A stretch of 64,000 bases of DNA from Bacteroidota bacterium (GCA_023251875.1 JAHEXY010000005.1:273637-337636); one strand, 5' to 3'. Positions 18,711 through 27,389 are shown, counted from the stretch's first letter. A program made the numbers and translations. Notes: generated by a model not told the origin, from the letters alone.

Positions 18711-19880
18711 AATAATAAACTTATCTTTTGCTACCAATTTATCTTTATTAATAATTTCATAAAAATAAGTTCCTCCGGAGAGATTACCGCGATCGATATC
18801 AATTGATAAATCTCCGCCTTTTGCCTGTTGAATACCTCCAATATTCATTTGTGCAGTAATCTCTTTTCCTGTAATATCAAATATTTTAAGATGAATATCT
18901 GAAGTATGATTTACTTTTAACCCATGCACCAACATAGTAGCTGAAGATGCAATAGGATGGGGATAAATTTGAATGGTTACATCATCAGAAACATAAAAAT
19001 CATGCGTAAATGTAATTACTGTATTTTTCCAAATTTCATAAATTGAATTTCCACTTGAACTTTCACCGGCATAAGGCAAGCCATACATTTCTTCAAGTGT
19101 TCTGAGCATATCATAATGATTGTATTTAGTATTACTGTAACTTCCTCCTATTACATTTTGGCCAATAAATATAGCCGGTACTTTGTTATTTGAAATATAA
19201 CTTTCTGTTTCATCAAAAGTAATAATGAGCAAGCTGTTGTGTGTTTTTGCCCATTTTACATATCCGGCCAAATTCTTTTTAACCCATGCATCTCCTTGCG
19301 GAACTGTTCCATCATGCATGTCATTATCTAAATTGGGAATAACCCAACATAGTGTAGGTAAAGAATCATAATCAGAAGGAAAAGAGGTAAAGGGTAAATT
19401 ATCTTTTGCGGGAATACCATTTTGAGATGCATCTTGCCAATCGAGCCATGGACAATGTCTACGAACCCATTGACCAACATCACTACCCGTATAACCAACA
19501 GAGGGTAAATCTTCTGAATAACCAATAAAGGAATAGCCTTTCTTTAGTAAAGAACCTCCTAAATTTTCAGTAGTATAAGGTAATGTAGATGAGATAGGAT
19601 CGAAATCAAGAATTACGCTTTGGCCATCTCCGGAAAAAAGTCTAACATAATTAGGCTGACTGGGATGGGTTAATGCAAAGTATTTTTCAAGCAATGCACA
19701 ATTTGAATCAGCAAGTAAACTATTTAAATAAGGAGCGTCACTGCTTCCAATAATACTACCGTAGTTTTTGTTTTCTAAAATCACAATCATTACATGATCG
19801 TGATAAGGTATAGTTTGGGAATAAGTTGGTGTTTTAAATAAATTTAGGCATGCTAAAATAACTAGTAAATACTTCTTCAT
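18705..19880 (-). CDS. Secreted phosphoesterase (PF04185-type) with T9SS type A domain
   Basis: The 391-aa protein has a signal peptide (about 1-22) and an alkaline-phosphatase-fold phosphoesterase domain (about 25-285) of the acid phosphatase/phospholipase C superfamily. Visible marks are HVMIVILENKNYGSIIG with the metal-binding E-N, FALTHPSQPNYVRLFSGD, NLDNDMHDGTVPQGD and LLIITFDETES. The last 90 residues are a type A sorting domain (QIYPHPIASSATMLV ... GGTYFYEIINKDKLVAKDKFI). It should be exported across the outer membrane and release phosphate from surface or environmental substrates. The exact substrate cannot be told. The gene is monocistronic and convergent with the glycosyltransferase pair. 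Confidence 0.88.
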   Translation of the reverse strand: MKKYLLVILACLNLFKTPTYSQTIPYHDHVMIVILENKNYGSIIGSSDAPYLNSLLADSNCALLEKYFALTHPSQPNYVRLFSGDGQSVILDFDPISSTLPYTTENLGGSLLKKGYSFIGYSEDLPSVGYTGSDVGQWVRRHCPWLDWQDASQNGIPAKDNLPFTSFPSDYDSLPTLCWVIPNLDNDMHDGTVPQGDAWVKKNLAGYVKWAKTHNSLLIITFDETESYISNNKVPAIFIGQNVIGGSYSNTKYNHYDMLRTLEEMYGLPYAGESSSGNSIYEIWKNTVITFTHDFYVSDDVTIQIYPHPIASSATMLVHGLKVNHTSDIHLKIFDITGKEITAQMNIGGIQQAKGGDLSIDIDRGNLSGGTYFYEIINKDKLVAKDKFIIQ

Positions 19881-20000
19881 AATAAAAAAAATAATTTAGG
19901 TTAAATTAGAGATACAATATGCTACCTCCCAGGGGAATTTTGGTACACGAAGATAATAAATATTATTGTGCTAAAAAAGAGAGAATTGGGAGATTGAAGC

Positions 20001-21560
20001 TTAAGCAATACCTACTTTAATACGAGTGCCAGGCTTAAGAGACTTTTCGTTACGGATATTATTGAGGCTTTTTAATTTTTGAACACTAATACCACTTTGG
20101 TTTGCAATATCCCATAAAGTATCTCCTTTTTGAACGGTATAATACACAAATAAACTTTTATTGGTAGTGTTGCTATTATTTTCGTTAGATACTTGCTCTG
20201 TTTTCTTTTCTTCTTTTTGGATAGTTTCTTCACTCTTAGCCATTAATTGAGCCACATCAACAGTATGAACCGACAATTTTTGTCCAATATAAATAGTTCC
20301 TTTTTTTAATTCATTCCAAGCTGTAATATCGGAAACGGAACAATTGTATTTTTTAGCTATTAATCCTAATGACTCTCCTTTTTTTACTACATGTGTTCGT
20401 ATTAATGTTTTTTGAGAAGAGGGATCAGCACTTGCCATTTCCAATTCCATTTGAGGGTTGTTTCTGTCGGGTTCCGTACTACATAAATACATATTGTAAA
20501 TATCTTGTTCGCAATAGTTGTAATCACATAATTTATCTTTTGGTAAACAAATGGTGTGAGATAATGTATTAACAGCTACCGCATCATTTTTATAAACAGG
20601 ATTCAAATATTTTAAATCTTCAATGGGTACTTCTAAAACTTCGGCTAAATGGTTAAAAGAAAAACTGCCGCTTACCTCAACTTTAGTTAAATCATTATAG
20701 GTAAATTTTGGTGCAGTACGACAAATATTATGTTCATGCGCAAAATTCATTACATAGGCTGCTCCTATAAATGCAGGAACGTAACCTTGAGTTTCTTTTG
20801 GTAAATAGGGGCGAAGTTCCCAATACGTTCTCTTTCCGCCTGACTTTGTAATTGCTTTTCTTATTGTTCCAGGCCCTGCATTATAGGCAGAAAGTGCCAA
20901 TTGCCAATCTCCAAAATAACCATATAGTTCTTTTAAATATTTACAAGCAGCCTCGGTTGCTTGCTCAGGGTCTTTTCTTTCATCTATTTCATTATTAATA
21001 GTTAAGCCAAATAGTTTGCCTGTTGGTGGCATAAATTGCCAAAGTCCGGCAGCTCCTGATCTTGATTTAGCAACAGGATTTAAAGCAGATTCAATAATGG
21101 ATAAATACTTTAATTCTTTAGGCAATCCATATTCTGCAAGTTTTTGTTCGTATAATGGAAAATACAATTCCGCAAGGCCCATCATACGTGAAATCATCCC
21201 TCTCTTGTTGTCAGAAAAAAGTTTTACATAGGCTAGGGTTGCATTGTTATAATCAAATGAAATTGCGCTATTGGTATTCATTTCACTTAAACGAGCTTGA
21301 ATGATTGCATCGTCATAAGTTGGTATAAATGCAGAAGGATAGCCGTATTCATTGAGAATGGTTCCTTCCGGATAAGAGCCATCGCAATCAGCAAATTGTA
21401 AAGTAACGAGCTCATCAACAGTTGAAGGAGAAATAGTTTCAGGCATGGTGCCAATAGCAACAGAATCTATTGTAGGTTGTATTTCATCTTGAACTTGAGC
21501 CAATGAAATGCTCAAAAATCCTAAAATAAAAACACTTGTATATACTATTCTGTTTATCAT
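20001..21560 (-). CDS. LysM lytic transglycosylase (MltD-like)
   Basis: The 519-aa exported peptidoglycan hydrolase has a signal peptide (1-21), an SLT goose-lysozyme-like domain (about 135-270) and two C-terminal LysM modules (about 390-437 and 470-517). The catalytic glutamate is E157 in LSIIESALNP. The following SRSGAAGLWQFMPPTGK and LALSAYNAGPGTIRKAI are the family motifs. The LysM modules read HVVKKGESLGLIAKKYNC and YTVQKGDTLWDIANQSG. A Glu/Lys/Ser/Asn-rich linker separates them. The order is that of MltD. It should act in the periplasm or at the outer membrane on glycan strands. Confidence 0.92.
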   Translation of the reverse strand: MINRIVYTSVFILGFLSISLAQVQDEIQPTIDSVAIGTMPETISPSTVDELVTLQFADCDGSYPEGTILNEYGYPSAFIPTYDDAIIQARLSEMNTNSAISFDYNNATLAYVKLFSDNKRGMISRMMGLAELYFPLYEQKLAEYGLPKELKYLSIIESALNPVAKSRSGAAGLWQFMPPTGKLFGLTINNEIDERKDPEQATEAACKYLKELYGYFGDWQLALSAYNAGPGTIRKAITKSGGKRTYWELRPYLPKETQGYVPAFIGAAYVMNFAHEHNICRTAPKFTYNDLTKVEVSGSFSFNHLAEVLEVPIEDLKYLNPVYKNDAVAVNTLSHTICLPKDKLCDYNYCEQDIYNMYLCSTEPDRNNPQMELEMASADPSSQKTLIRTHVVKKGESLGLIAKKYNCSVSDITAWNELKKGTIYIGQKLSVHTVDVAQLMAKSEETIQKEEKKTEQVSNENNSNTTNKSLFVYYTVQKGDTLWDIANQSGISVQKLKSLNNIRNEKSLKPGTRIKVGIA

Positions 21561-21855
21561 TTATTGTTCTGTTGAGGTAAATAAGTATTTAATACGTGAA
21601 AAAATTAAAAATGTTTCGTTTTTAATCTAAATACTTATTAACAATCTAAATGGTCATTTTTACAAAAATGCAATATGTAAGTATGTGTTCTAGCTTCAAG
21701 ATAAAAAAGTTTTTAACAATTGCCTACTCATAAGCCTAGTTTTAACGCTTTTTAATCAGATTATTTGAATAAGTATAGCTATATAATAGATTGTAATACT
21801 ATATTTTGAAGTAAAATAAAAACCGACATATGTAGCTAGGTGTAGAGTTGTAACT
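21561..21855. other. Gene-free AT-rich gap between transglycosylase and island
   Basis: These 295 bases hold no reading frame, hairpin or repeat I can support. They lie immediately downstream of the first scaffold-toxin gene (minus strand), where an immunity gene would be expected if one existed. Confidence 0.7.
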
Positions 21856-23886
21856 TCATTGACCTGTTACTACTTTCCCGAGATTCACTTCTCCATCTTT
21901 AAGTTTTCCGTCTAAAACCGCATTTCCTTTTTTGTCGATTACAGCAGCTTGTAATGAAGTAGCGCTAAGCATACCTTCTCCCTTGCGGTTATCTGATAAA
22001 ATAATATTTTTTACTGCCGACATTTTAAGTGTATTTCCATCGGTACTTATTTTAAAAGTCGCATTGTTCTGAACAATTATAAAACCGCTCCCTTCTTCGC
22101 CAAAAACCAATGGATTTCCATCGGTAGTTTCAACTATAATAGTACCATCTGTATTGGTAACTGACTTTACCCTTTTCAATTCTCCATACATAGCGGGGCT
22201 TTTTGATTTAAAATCAGATGGTAATGCTTTCACTATTTCAGTACCACTTACATCATCACCCGGCTTAAGCATATTCGAAAGGGTAAAAAGCGCTACTGTT
22301 CCTTCCTGTATGTCTTTTCTCTTGGCTGCTTCTGCTATAAGTTGGTCGGCTTTTAATGCGGCTTCTCCTGTAGGGTCAATAAATAATATTGGATTATTAT
22401 TCATGGAATTATAGGGGCTCATGGATGGAAATTTTTGTGCCAATGGATCAATTGACAATGCAAATAGTACAGGATCGGTATTGGTTATAGCAAATGCAAG
22501 TGTATTATCAAAAGCAATTGTAGCTGCTTCTATATTTAAACTTACCATACCAATGCTGTAAGCATTTTTTGTTTCATGTAATTCGGGAAATTTATTTTTT
22601 GAAAGGGTGTAATAATTTTGTTTGTTATCAATTTGTTGAAATGGAGCTATTTTTTTTGTTGATTTTGCAAAAGGTACTATACCTGAAGTTTCAGCCATTA
22701 ATAATTCTTGCATATTGCCCGGCATAGGTTCATAGCCATAATCATGAAGTTTGGTAACCACATCAATTAAGTCAGAAATTTTGCTAATATTTTCAAGTGC
22801 TGTTTCATAGTTATTATTTGTCAATTCATTTTTTATTTTTTCTTCCAATACTTGCTCTTTGAACAATAGCGCACTTAGATTTGTTGAATCATATTTTAGA
22901 ACTACATTCACACAATTTAACTCAAACTCTTTCATTCGTAATTCTGCATTCATCATTCTTAATTTTTTCTCATAGCCTTTTGCCAAATAAACTAAACTCA
23001 ATGCAACCGCTTCTTTTTCATTAAGCCTTTTCATAGCTATGCCCTTGGTAATGGCTTCATGTGTGGTATAGGTATAAGTTTTAATGGTGCCGCTGCAGGG
23101 AAATGATTGAGTAGGAATTTCAATATTGTAGTAATTTCCATCAAAGCCTTTGTGTTGGATAAATATATGCTGGGGAGCTGTGCTAAGAAAAGCATTGCTT
23201 TGCAAGCGCAATGAAAAAATATAATACAAGGCTGATAATGAAAAACAATTTCCTATTTTAGTGAGACTTAATTCCGCTTTTTCAGCGGAATTATTAGTCG
23301 AACTAATCCCGCTTTGGCGGGATATTTCATCAGTAGATGATACAAGATTAGAAACCATTGTTACTTCCCACTTATCATTTCCATAAGGATCTTGTTTTGC
23401 ATATTGCATGGGGTATTGAGTAACATAAGTATTTTCTTGCTTCCAAAAAGTAGTATCGGTTAAGTAAGTAAAAATAGCCCAGTTTAAAAGACACCCCTCT
23501 CCGGCTCTCCCCGAAGGGGAGAGGGGAAGAACGCTATTTTCAAACTGAAAAGGTTTAGAAACTCTATCTTTATTTGCATTAGCCAATTGAAGAATTCGAT
23601 TGGTATGAAAATTCAATGTTTCTGTAAATGCCTTTTTTGATAATGTATTATCGTGGTAAGCATTTTCAATTTCAAAAATGGCCTCTTCAAAACTTAAAAT
23701 TGATTTGCCATTGAGCATGTTGTTTAGTTGCTCATAAGCTGTTTGATAATTTAAATTTGTTAACGAATCATTCGTATCATTTGCAAATAAATTAGTTGCA
23801 GTGAATAAAAATAAAATTAGGGCCGGCAACAAAAAATGAATTTTTGTTAGGCTGATAATGTTTTGAATTTTGTTGTTGTTGAACAT
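21856..23886 (-). CDS. Scaffold protein 1: cysteine-protease-like domain + RHS core stub + variable tip
   Basis: The 676-aa exported protein has a signal peptide ending near FANDTND (about residue 36), a helical region, and then a transglutaminase-like domain typical of Bacteroidota (about 205-310). Candidate catalytic residues there are C214 in KIGNCFSLSALY and H240 in STAPQHIFIQHK. After a linker, residues about 475-508 are the end of an RHS repeat core (SIDPLAQKFPSMSPYN, then DPTGEA), where polymorphic toxins switch to their tip. The last 170 residues are that tip and match nothing I know. Residues 121-131 and 188-209 are encoded by palindromic repeats. The paralog at 24865 shares everything up to the core. 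No immunity gene follows. A ParE-like TA diverges upstream. Confidence 0.8.
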   Translation of the reverse strand: MFNNNKIQNIISLTKIHFLLPALILFLFTATNLFANDTNDSLTNLNYQTAYEQLNNMLNGKSILSFEEAIFEIENAYHDNTLSKKAFTETLNFHTNRILQLANANKDRVSKPFQFENSVLPLSPSGRAGEGCLLNWAIFTYLTDTTFWKQENTYVTQYPMQYAKQDPYGNDKWEVTMVSNLVSSTDEISRQSGISSTNNSAEKAELSLTKIGNCFSLSALYYIFSLRLQSNAFLSTAPQHIFIQHKGFDGNYYNIEIPTQSFPCSGTIKTYTYTTHEAITKGIAMKRLNEKEAVALSLVYLAKGYEKKLRMMNAELRMKEFELNCVNVVLKYDSTNLSALLFKEQVLEEKIKNELTNNNYETALENISKISDLIDVVTKLHDYGYEPMPGNMQELLMAETSGIVPFAKSTKKIAPFQQIDNKQNYYTLSKNKFPELHETKNAYSIGMVSLNIEAATIAFDNTLAFAITNTDPVLFALSIDPLAQKFPSMSPYNSMNNNPILFIDPTGEAALKADQLIAEAAKRKDIQEGTVALFTLSNMLKPGDDVSGTEIVKALPSDFKSKSPAMYGELKRVKSVTNTDGTIIVETTDGNPLVFGEEGSGFIIVQNNATFKISTDGNTLKMSAVKNIILSDNRKGEGMLSATSLQAAVIDKKGNAVLDGKLKDGEVNLGKVVTGQ
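23261..23323. repeat. Two-hairpin palindromic module inside scaffold gene 1
   Basis: It opens GTGAGACT. The first hairpin has arms ATTCCGC/GCGGAAT (23271-23291), followed by AGTCGAACTAAT and a second hairpin with arms ATCCCGC/GCGGGAT (23306-23323). It is the same module as the intergenic copies, here translated in frame as residues 188-209 of the protein. Confidence 0.85.
23494..23526. repeat. CCCCTCTCC palindrome inside scaffold gene 1
   Basis: The arms CCCCTCTCC and GGAGAGGGG surround a loop with a second nested palindrome (CTCCCC/GGGGAG). It is translated as PLSPSGRAGEG, residues 121-131. The same arms occur outside genes at 38536-38556. Confidence 0.88.
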
Positions 23887-24028
23887 ATTTTGTTGTTATA
23901 GTTTTGGTGCTGTTTTTTATTTAATATTGATAGATGAAACTACTGTCATTTTATATTTGGTATCACTCTAGTTTTTTTATTATCTTAGGTATAAGAAAAG
24001 TGTATGTTATATACTAAAACGATATACT

Positions 24029-24265
24029 ATGTCAAACATTGAAATAAAAAAACGGCTTATTAATAAAATAAAGTCAAGCAAAAATCAGCTTCTGCTCGAA
24101 GAAATATACAGATTACTTGAACTTGAATATGATAACTTTGAAATATTGGAATTATCTGTTGGCCAAAAAAATGCAATTCGCAAAGGCCAATTGGATATTA
24201 AAAAAGGAAAAACGCTAAGCAACGAACAAGCAAATGCAGAAATTGATCAATGGCTAAAAAAATAA
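24029..24265 (+). CDS. Antitoxin of a ParE-like TA pair
   Basis: The 78-aa charged, helical protein reads MSNIEIKKRLINKIKSSKNQ and then LLEEIYRLLELEYDNFE, with a C-terminal segment IRKGQLDIKKGKTLSNEQANAEIDQWLKK; the last part is cut here for length and is the usual toxin-wrapping tail of Bacteroidota antitoxins. It overlaps the toxin start by 16 bp, the normal coupling for such pairs. It probably neutralises the toxin and represses the operon. Divergent from scaffold gene 1. Confidence 0.82.
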   Translation: MSNIEIKKRLINKIKSSKNQLLLEEIYRLLELEYDNFEILELSVGQKNAIRKGQLDIKKGKTLSNEQANAEIDQWLKK

Positions 24266-24564
24266 AATGGTCAGTACAGTCGCATAAAGACCGAAAGCGT
24301 ATTCTGCAATTTTGGATAAAGCATAATAAATCTAAAGTATATAGCATAAAACTAAATTTACTTTTTAAGCATGCGATACAAATCATTTCTAAATTTCCGA
24401 AAATTGGAAAGATTACGGATATAAAAAATGTTAGGGCTAAAATTGTTCGCAATTACTATATTTTCTACAAAGAAACAAAAAATGAAATTTTTATTATTTC
24501 CATTTGTGATGCCAAACAAGACCCTGTCAATATTGAAACGAAAGTAAAAAAAATCATGTCTTAA
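24250..24564 (+). CDS. ParE/RelE superfamily toxin
   Basis: The 104-aa basic protein has the RelE/ParE fold signature: KIKWSVQSHKDRKRILQFW at the start, an AIQIISKFPKIGKITD helix-turn in the middle, then VRAKIVRNYYIFYKET and IFIISICDAKQDP as the final strands. Whether it cleaves mRNA (RelE) or poisons gyrase (ParE) cannot be decided from this. The DxRQ-like ending (DAKQDP) is typical of ParE-type toxins in Bacteroidota. It starts inside the antitoxin gene and seems intact. Confidence 0.85.
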   Translation: MAKKIKWSVQSHKDRKRILQFWIKHNKSKVYSIKLNLLFKHAIQIISKFPKIGKITDIKNVRAKIVRNYYIFYKETKNEIFIISICDAKQDPVNIETKVKKIMS

Positions 24565-24589
24565 ATGCATTATTTTTAAAGAGATGAAT

Positions 24590-24800
24590 TTCACCTATCA
24601 ATATTTCAAAGAACTTAGTGAGAATCAATTTTTGCAATCCCGATTTATCGGGAGCAGTAAAAATTGTAAGTCGAACTAATCCCGCTTTTAGGCGAGATAG
24701 TATGATTTTATTTTTATAAGCTTTACCAAAGTTTATAACTTTGGTAAAGCTGGGTATTGCTTTGTAATTTTATTATGTAGGATTACAAATCCTATTTTTT
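24590..24800. repeat. Palindromic block 1 between convergent genes
   Basis: In order: the right cassette repeat; TCAAAGAACTTAGTGAG; a two-hairpin module (24618-24698) whose first stem is CAATTTTT/AAAAATTG with a nested CCCGAT/ATCGGG; a perfect hairpin with arms GCTTTACCAAAGTTT/AACTTTGGTAAAGC (24720-24750); and GGATTACAAATCC (24780s). It lies between the convergent TA 1 and scaffold gene 2 and may terminate both. The remaining bases to 24864 show nothing more. Confidence 0.8.
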
Positions 24801-24864
24801 TAATAAAGGCAAAATGCCTTCTCATAATTGGCATTGGGTAGTCCTAGCGCCATCAGGATATTCT

Positions 24865-27066
24865 CTATTTTTCGTTATAGTTTGGTACTTCACCTTCTTG
24901 CTTGGTTCCAATATCAATGTCTTCATGATTTGTTATTCTGGCTGCGCCTTTTGTTTCTGTGGCAAGCCTTTCTTTTTGGTCGTGTAAAATGAAATATATA
25001 TTCCATCCGGCATTATCGCCATTTTCAATATTGGGTAATTCATTCTCAACAGGACTCAAAACTGTGCATTGATCACCTCTATGATTATTTCTTTCTCCTT
25101 CTCCCGTTACCTTTACAAAATCTCTTTCCCTGCCACTTATTACCCTATCCTCTTCCCAATTATCCATATCATCAAATGTTTTTGATCCTACATCTTCTCT
25201 GTATTGTTTTGTATTAGAAATGTTTTGATCGGCATGATCTAGTTCGTGCAATAAGTTTGTGGCAGGAGATGTGCTCTCTCCGGTTGGAGTGCCCTTATCA
25301 TCAACAATGGCAAGTCCGGATGAAGCATCCCAGGAAATTATTCCACTATTTTTAACTCGCTTACCTGATGATGGGTAAAATTCATAACCATAAGAAACTT
25401 TATCTATTCCATTAACCTCTGTAACGGTTATCATTTCTGAACTTTTCCCTAATTTATCAACAATATCAGCCTGACCATTTTCCCGAAGGTACTGAAGTGC
25501 CAAATAAAATTTTCCTTGAAATTCCTGACTTGTGCCCTTTGCAAATCTAAATTCTTTTCCATCTGGATCAACATAAATAATTGGATTATTTCCCATAGCA
25601 TTGTATGGGCTCATGGATGGAAACTTTTCTGCCAAAGGATCAATTGACAAAGCAAACAAAACCGGATCGGTATTATTAAACGCAAGTTCAACTGTATTAT
25701 CAAAAGCAATTGTGCCTTCAGTTACATTCATACTTAGCATACCAATATTGTAGGTGTTTTTTGTTTCATGCAATTCAGGAAATTTATTTTTTGAAAGTGT
25801 GTAATAATTTTGTTTGGTATCAATTTCTTGAAATGGAGCTATTTTTTTGCTACTTTTTTTCGTAGATACACTCTGCATGTCTGCCAATAATAGTTCCTGC
25901 ATATTGCTTGGCATAGGTTCGTAGCCGTAATCATGAAGTTTGGTAACCATATCTACTAGTCCGGTAATTTCATTCGCACCTTCATATCCTGCTTCATTTG
26001 CTAATTCATTTTTTATTTTTTCTTCCAACACTTGCTCTTTGAGCAATAGCGCACTTAGATTTGTTGAATCATATTGTAGAACTACATTCACACAATTTAA
26101 CTCAAACTCTTTCATTCGTAATTCTTCATTCATCATTCTTAATTTTTTCTCATATCCTTTTGCCAAATAAACTAAATTCAATGCAACCGCTTCTTTTTCA
26201 CTCAGCCTTTTCATGGCTATGCCGTTAGCAACAGCTTCATGTGTGGTATAGGTATAGGTTTTAATAGTCCCGCTGCCTGGAAATGATTGTGTTGGCAATT
26301 CTACATTATAATAATTTCCATCAAAGCCTTTGTGTTGGATAAATATATGCTGGGGAGCTGTGCTAAGAAAAGCATTGCTTTGCAAGCGCAACGAAAAAAT
26401 ATAATACAAGGCTGATAATGAAAAACAATTTCCTATTTTAGTGAGACTTAATTCCGCTTTTTCAGCGGAATTATTAGTCGAACTAATCCCGCTTTGGCGG
26501 GATATTTCATCAGTAGATGATACAAGATTAGAAACCATTGTTACTTCCCACTTATCATTTCCATAAGGATCTTGTTTTGCATATTGCATGGGGTATTGAG
26601 TAACATAAGTATTTTCTTGCTTCCAAAAAGTAGTATCGGTTAAGTAAGTAAAAATAGCCCAGTTTAAAAGACACCCCTCTCCGGCTCTCCCCGAAGGGGA
26701 GAGGGGAAGAACGCTATTTTCAAACTGAAAAGGTTTAGAAACTCTATCTTTATTTGCATTAGCCAATTGAAGAATTCGATTGGTATGAAAATTCAATGTT
26801 TCTGTAAATTCTGTTTTTGAAAGCCGATTATCAGAGTATGCATTTTCAATTACAAAAATAGCATCTTCAAAACTTAAAATTGATTTGCCATTGAGCATGT
26901 TGTTTAGTTGCTCGTAGGCTTGTTGATAATATTGGTTTGTTAACGAATCATTCGTATCACTTGCAAATAAATTAGTTGCAGTGAATAAAAATAAAATTAG
27001 GGCCGGCAACAAAAAATAAATTTTTGTTAGACTGAAAATATTTTGAATTTTGTTTTTATTGAACAT
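24865..27066 (-). CDS. Scaffold protein 2 with HExxH metallopeptidase-like tip
   Basis: The 733-aa paralog of the protein at 21856 has the same signal peptide, the same transglutaminase-like domain (C and H in KIGNCFSLSALY and STAPQHIFIQHK) and the same RHS core stub (SIDPLAEKFPSMSPYN, DPDGKE at about 500). After residue 505 the tip is unrelated to that of copy 1. It carries NLLHELDHADQ with HExxH at 607-611 and a downstream WEEDRVISGRE (637-647) whose acidic residues could be the third zinc ligand, as in other RHS-delivered metallopeptidases. It is a probable polymorphic effector that cuts proteins in a target cell. No immunity gene follows; a RelE-like TA diverges upstream. Confidence 0.82.
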   Translation of the reverse strand: MFNKNKIQNIFSLTKIYFLLPALILFLFTATNLFASDTNDSLTNQYYQQAYEQLNNMLNGKSILSFEDAIFVIENAYSDNRLSKTEFTETLNFHTNRILQLANANKDRVSKPFQFENSVLPLSPSGRAGEGCLLNWAIFTYLTDTTFWKQENTYVTQYPMQYAKQDPYGNDKWEVTMVSNLVSSTDEISRQSGISSTNNSAEKAELSLTKIGNCFSLSALYYIFSLRLQSNAFLSTAPQHIFIQHKGFDGNYYNVELPTQSFPGSGTIKTYTYTTHEAVANGIAMKRLSEKEAVALNLVYLAKGYEKKLRMMNEELRMKEFELNCVNVVLQYDSTNLSALLLKEQVLEEKIKNELANEAGYEGANEITGLVDMVTKLHDYGYEPMPSNMQELLLADMQSVSTKKSSKKIAPFQEIDTKQNYYTLSKNKFPELHETKNTYNIGMLSMNVTEGTIAFDNTVELAFNNTDPVLFALSIDPLAEKFPSMSPYNAMGNNPIIYVDPDGKEFRFAKGTSQEFQGKFYLALQYLRENGQADIVDKLGKSSEMITVTEVNGIDKVSYGYEFYPSSGKRVKNSGIISWDASSGLAIVDDKGTPTGESTSPATNLLHELDHADQNISNTKQYREDVGSKTFDDMDNWEEDRVISGRERDFVKVTGEGERNNHRGDQCTVLSPVENELPNIENGDNAGWNIYFILHDQKERLATETKGAARITNHEDIDIGTKQEGEVPNYNEK
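26441..26503. repeat. Two-hairpin palindromic module inside scaffold gene 2
   Basis: It is identical to 23261-23323 and in the same reading frame. Confidence 0.85.
26674..26706. repeat. CCCCTCTCC palindrome inside scaffold gene 2
   Basis: It is identical to 23494-23526 and translated as PLSPSGRAGEG. Confidence 0.88.
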
Positions 27067-27176
27067 ATTTTTGTTGTTAAATTTTGTGCTGTTTTTTAAA
27101 TGCTATTGATAGATGATATTCATTTTCTTTATTAATTAAAAGCCTTACCTTAGCATAATTAAATTATTACTTAGTT

Positions 27177-27389
27177 ATGCGACTTGTTTTATCAATACAG
27201 GATAGTAAGCTTTCTTTTTTTTTAGAACTTATTAGAAACTTTAGATTTATTAAAGTAGAAGTTCTTGATAAAGAACCTTCAAAAGAGGAAATAAAATCTA
27301 ATATTCGTAAAGGTGTAAAAGAACTTCAATTAATAGAAAAGGGAAAGCTAAAAACTACTCCATTAAAAGATTTTTTAAATGGCCTTTAA
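27177..27389 (+). CDS. Antitoxin of a RelE-like TA pair
   Basis: The 70-aa acidic/basic helical protein has the Bacteroidota antitoxin ending: VEVLDKEPSKEEIKSNIRKG, then a variable stretch and TTPLKDFLNGL, the last part resembling the toxin-binding tail LxxFLNEL seen in many small antitoxins. It overlaps the toxin gene by 11 bp. A possible -7 box TACCTTAG lies at 27146-27153. Confidence 0.8.
   Translation: MRLVLSIQDSKLSFFLELIRNFRFIKVEVLDKEPSKEEIKSNIRKGVKELQLIEKGKLKTTPLKDFLNGL

Larger units (their letters stand above)
23213..23629. repeat. 417-bp tract identical to 26393..26809
   Basis: Read line by line, every base from 23213 to 23629 equals the base 3180 positions further on, while both sides show several per cent differences (first mismatches at 23212 and 23630). 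The tract covers both in-frame palindromes of scaffold genes 1 and 2. Confidence 0.9.
23923..24605. mobile_element. TA cassette 1 bounded by inverted repeats
   Basis: The left repeat AATATTGATAGATGAA (23923-23938) and right repeat TTCACCTATCAATATT (24590-24605) are inverted copies with one mismatch. They enclose a ParE-like TA operon. DNA outside the pair is conserved with cassettes 2 and 4 (scaffold gene 5' leader on the left, palindromic block on the right) while the enclosed genes are unrelated. Mobility is inferred from that; no transposase is present. Confidence 0.6.

Noticed and set aside
24358..24594. 78-codon minus-strand frame opposite the ParE-like toxin, a possible immunity gene
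   Set aside because: It is fully antisense to the toxin gene, rich in Phe, Asn and Ile as expected of a shadow frame, and not conserved in the other cassettes.
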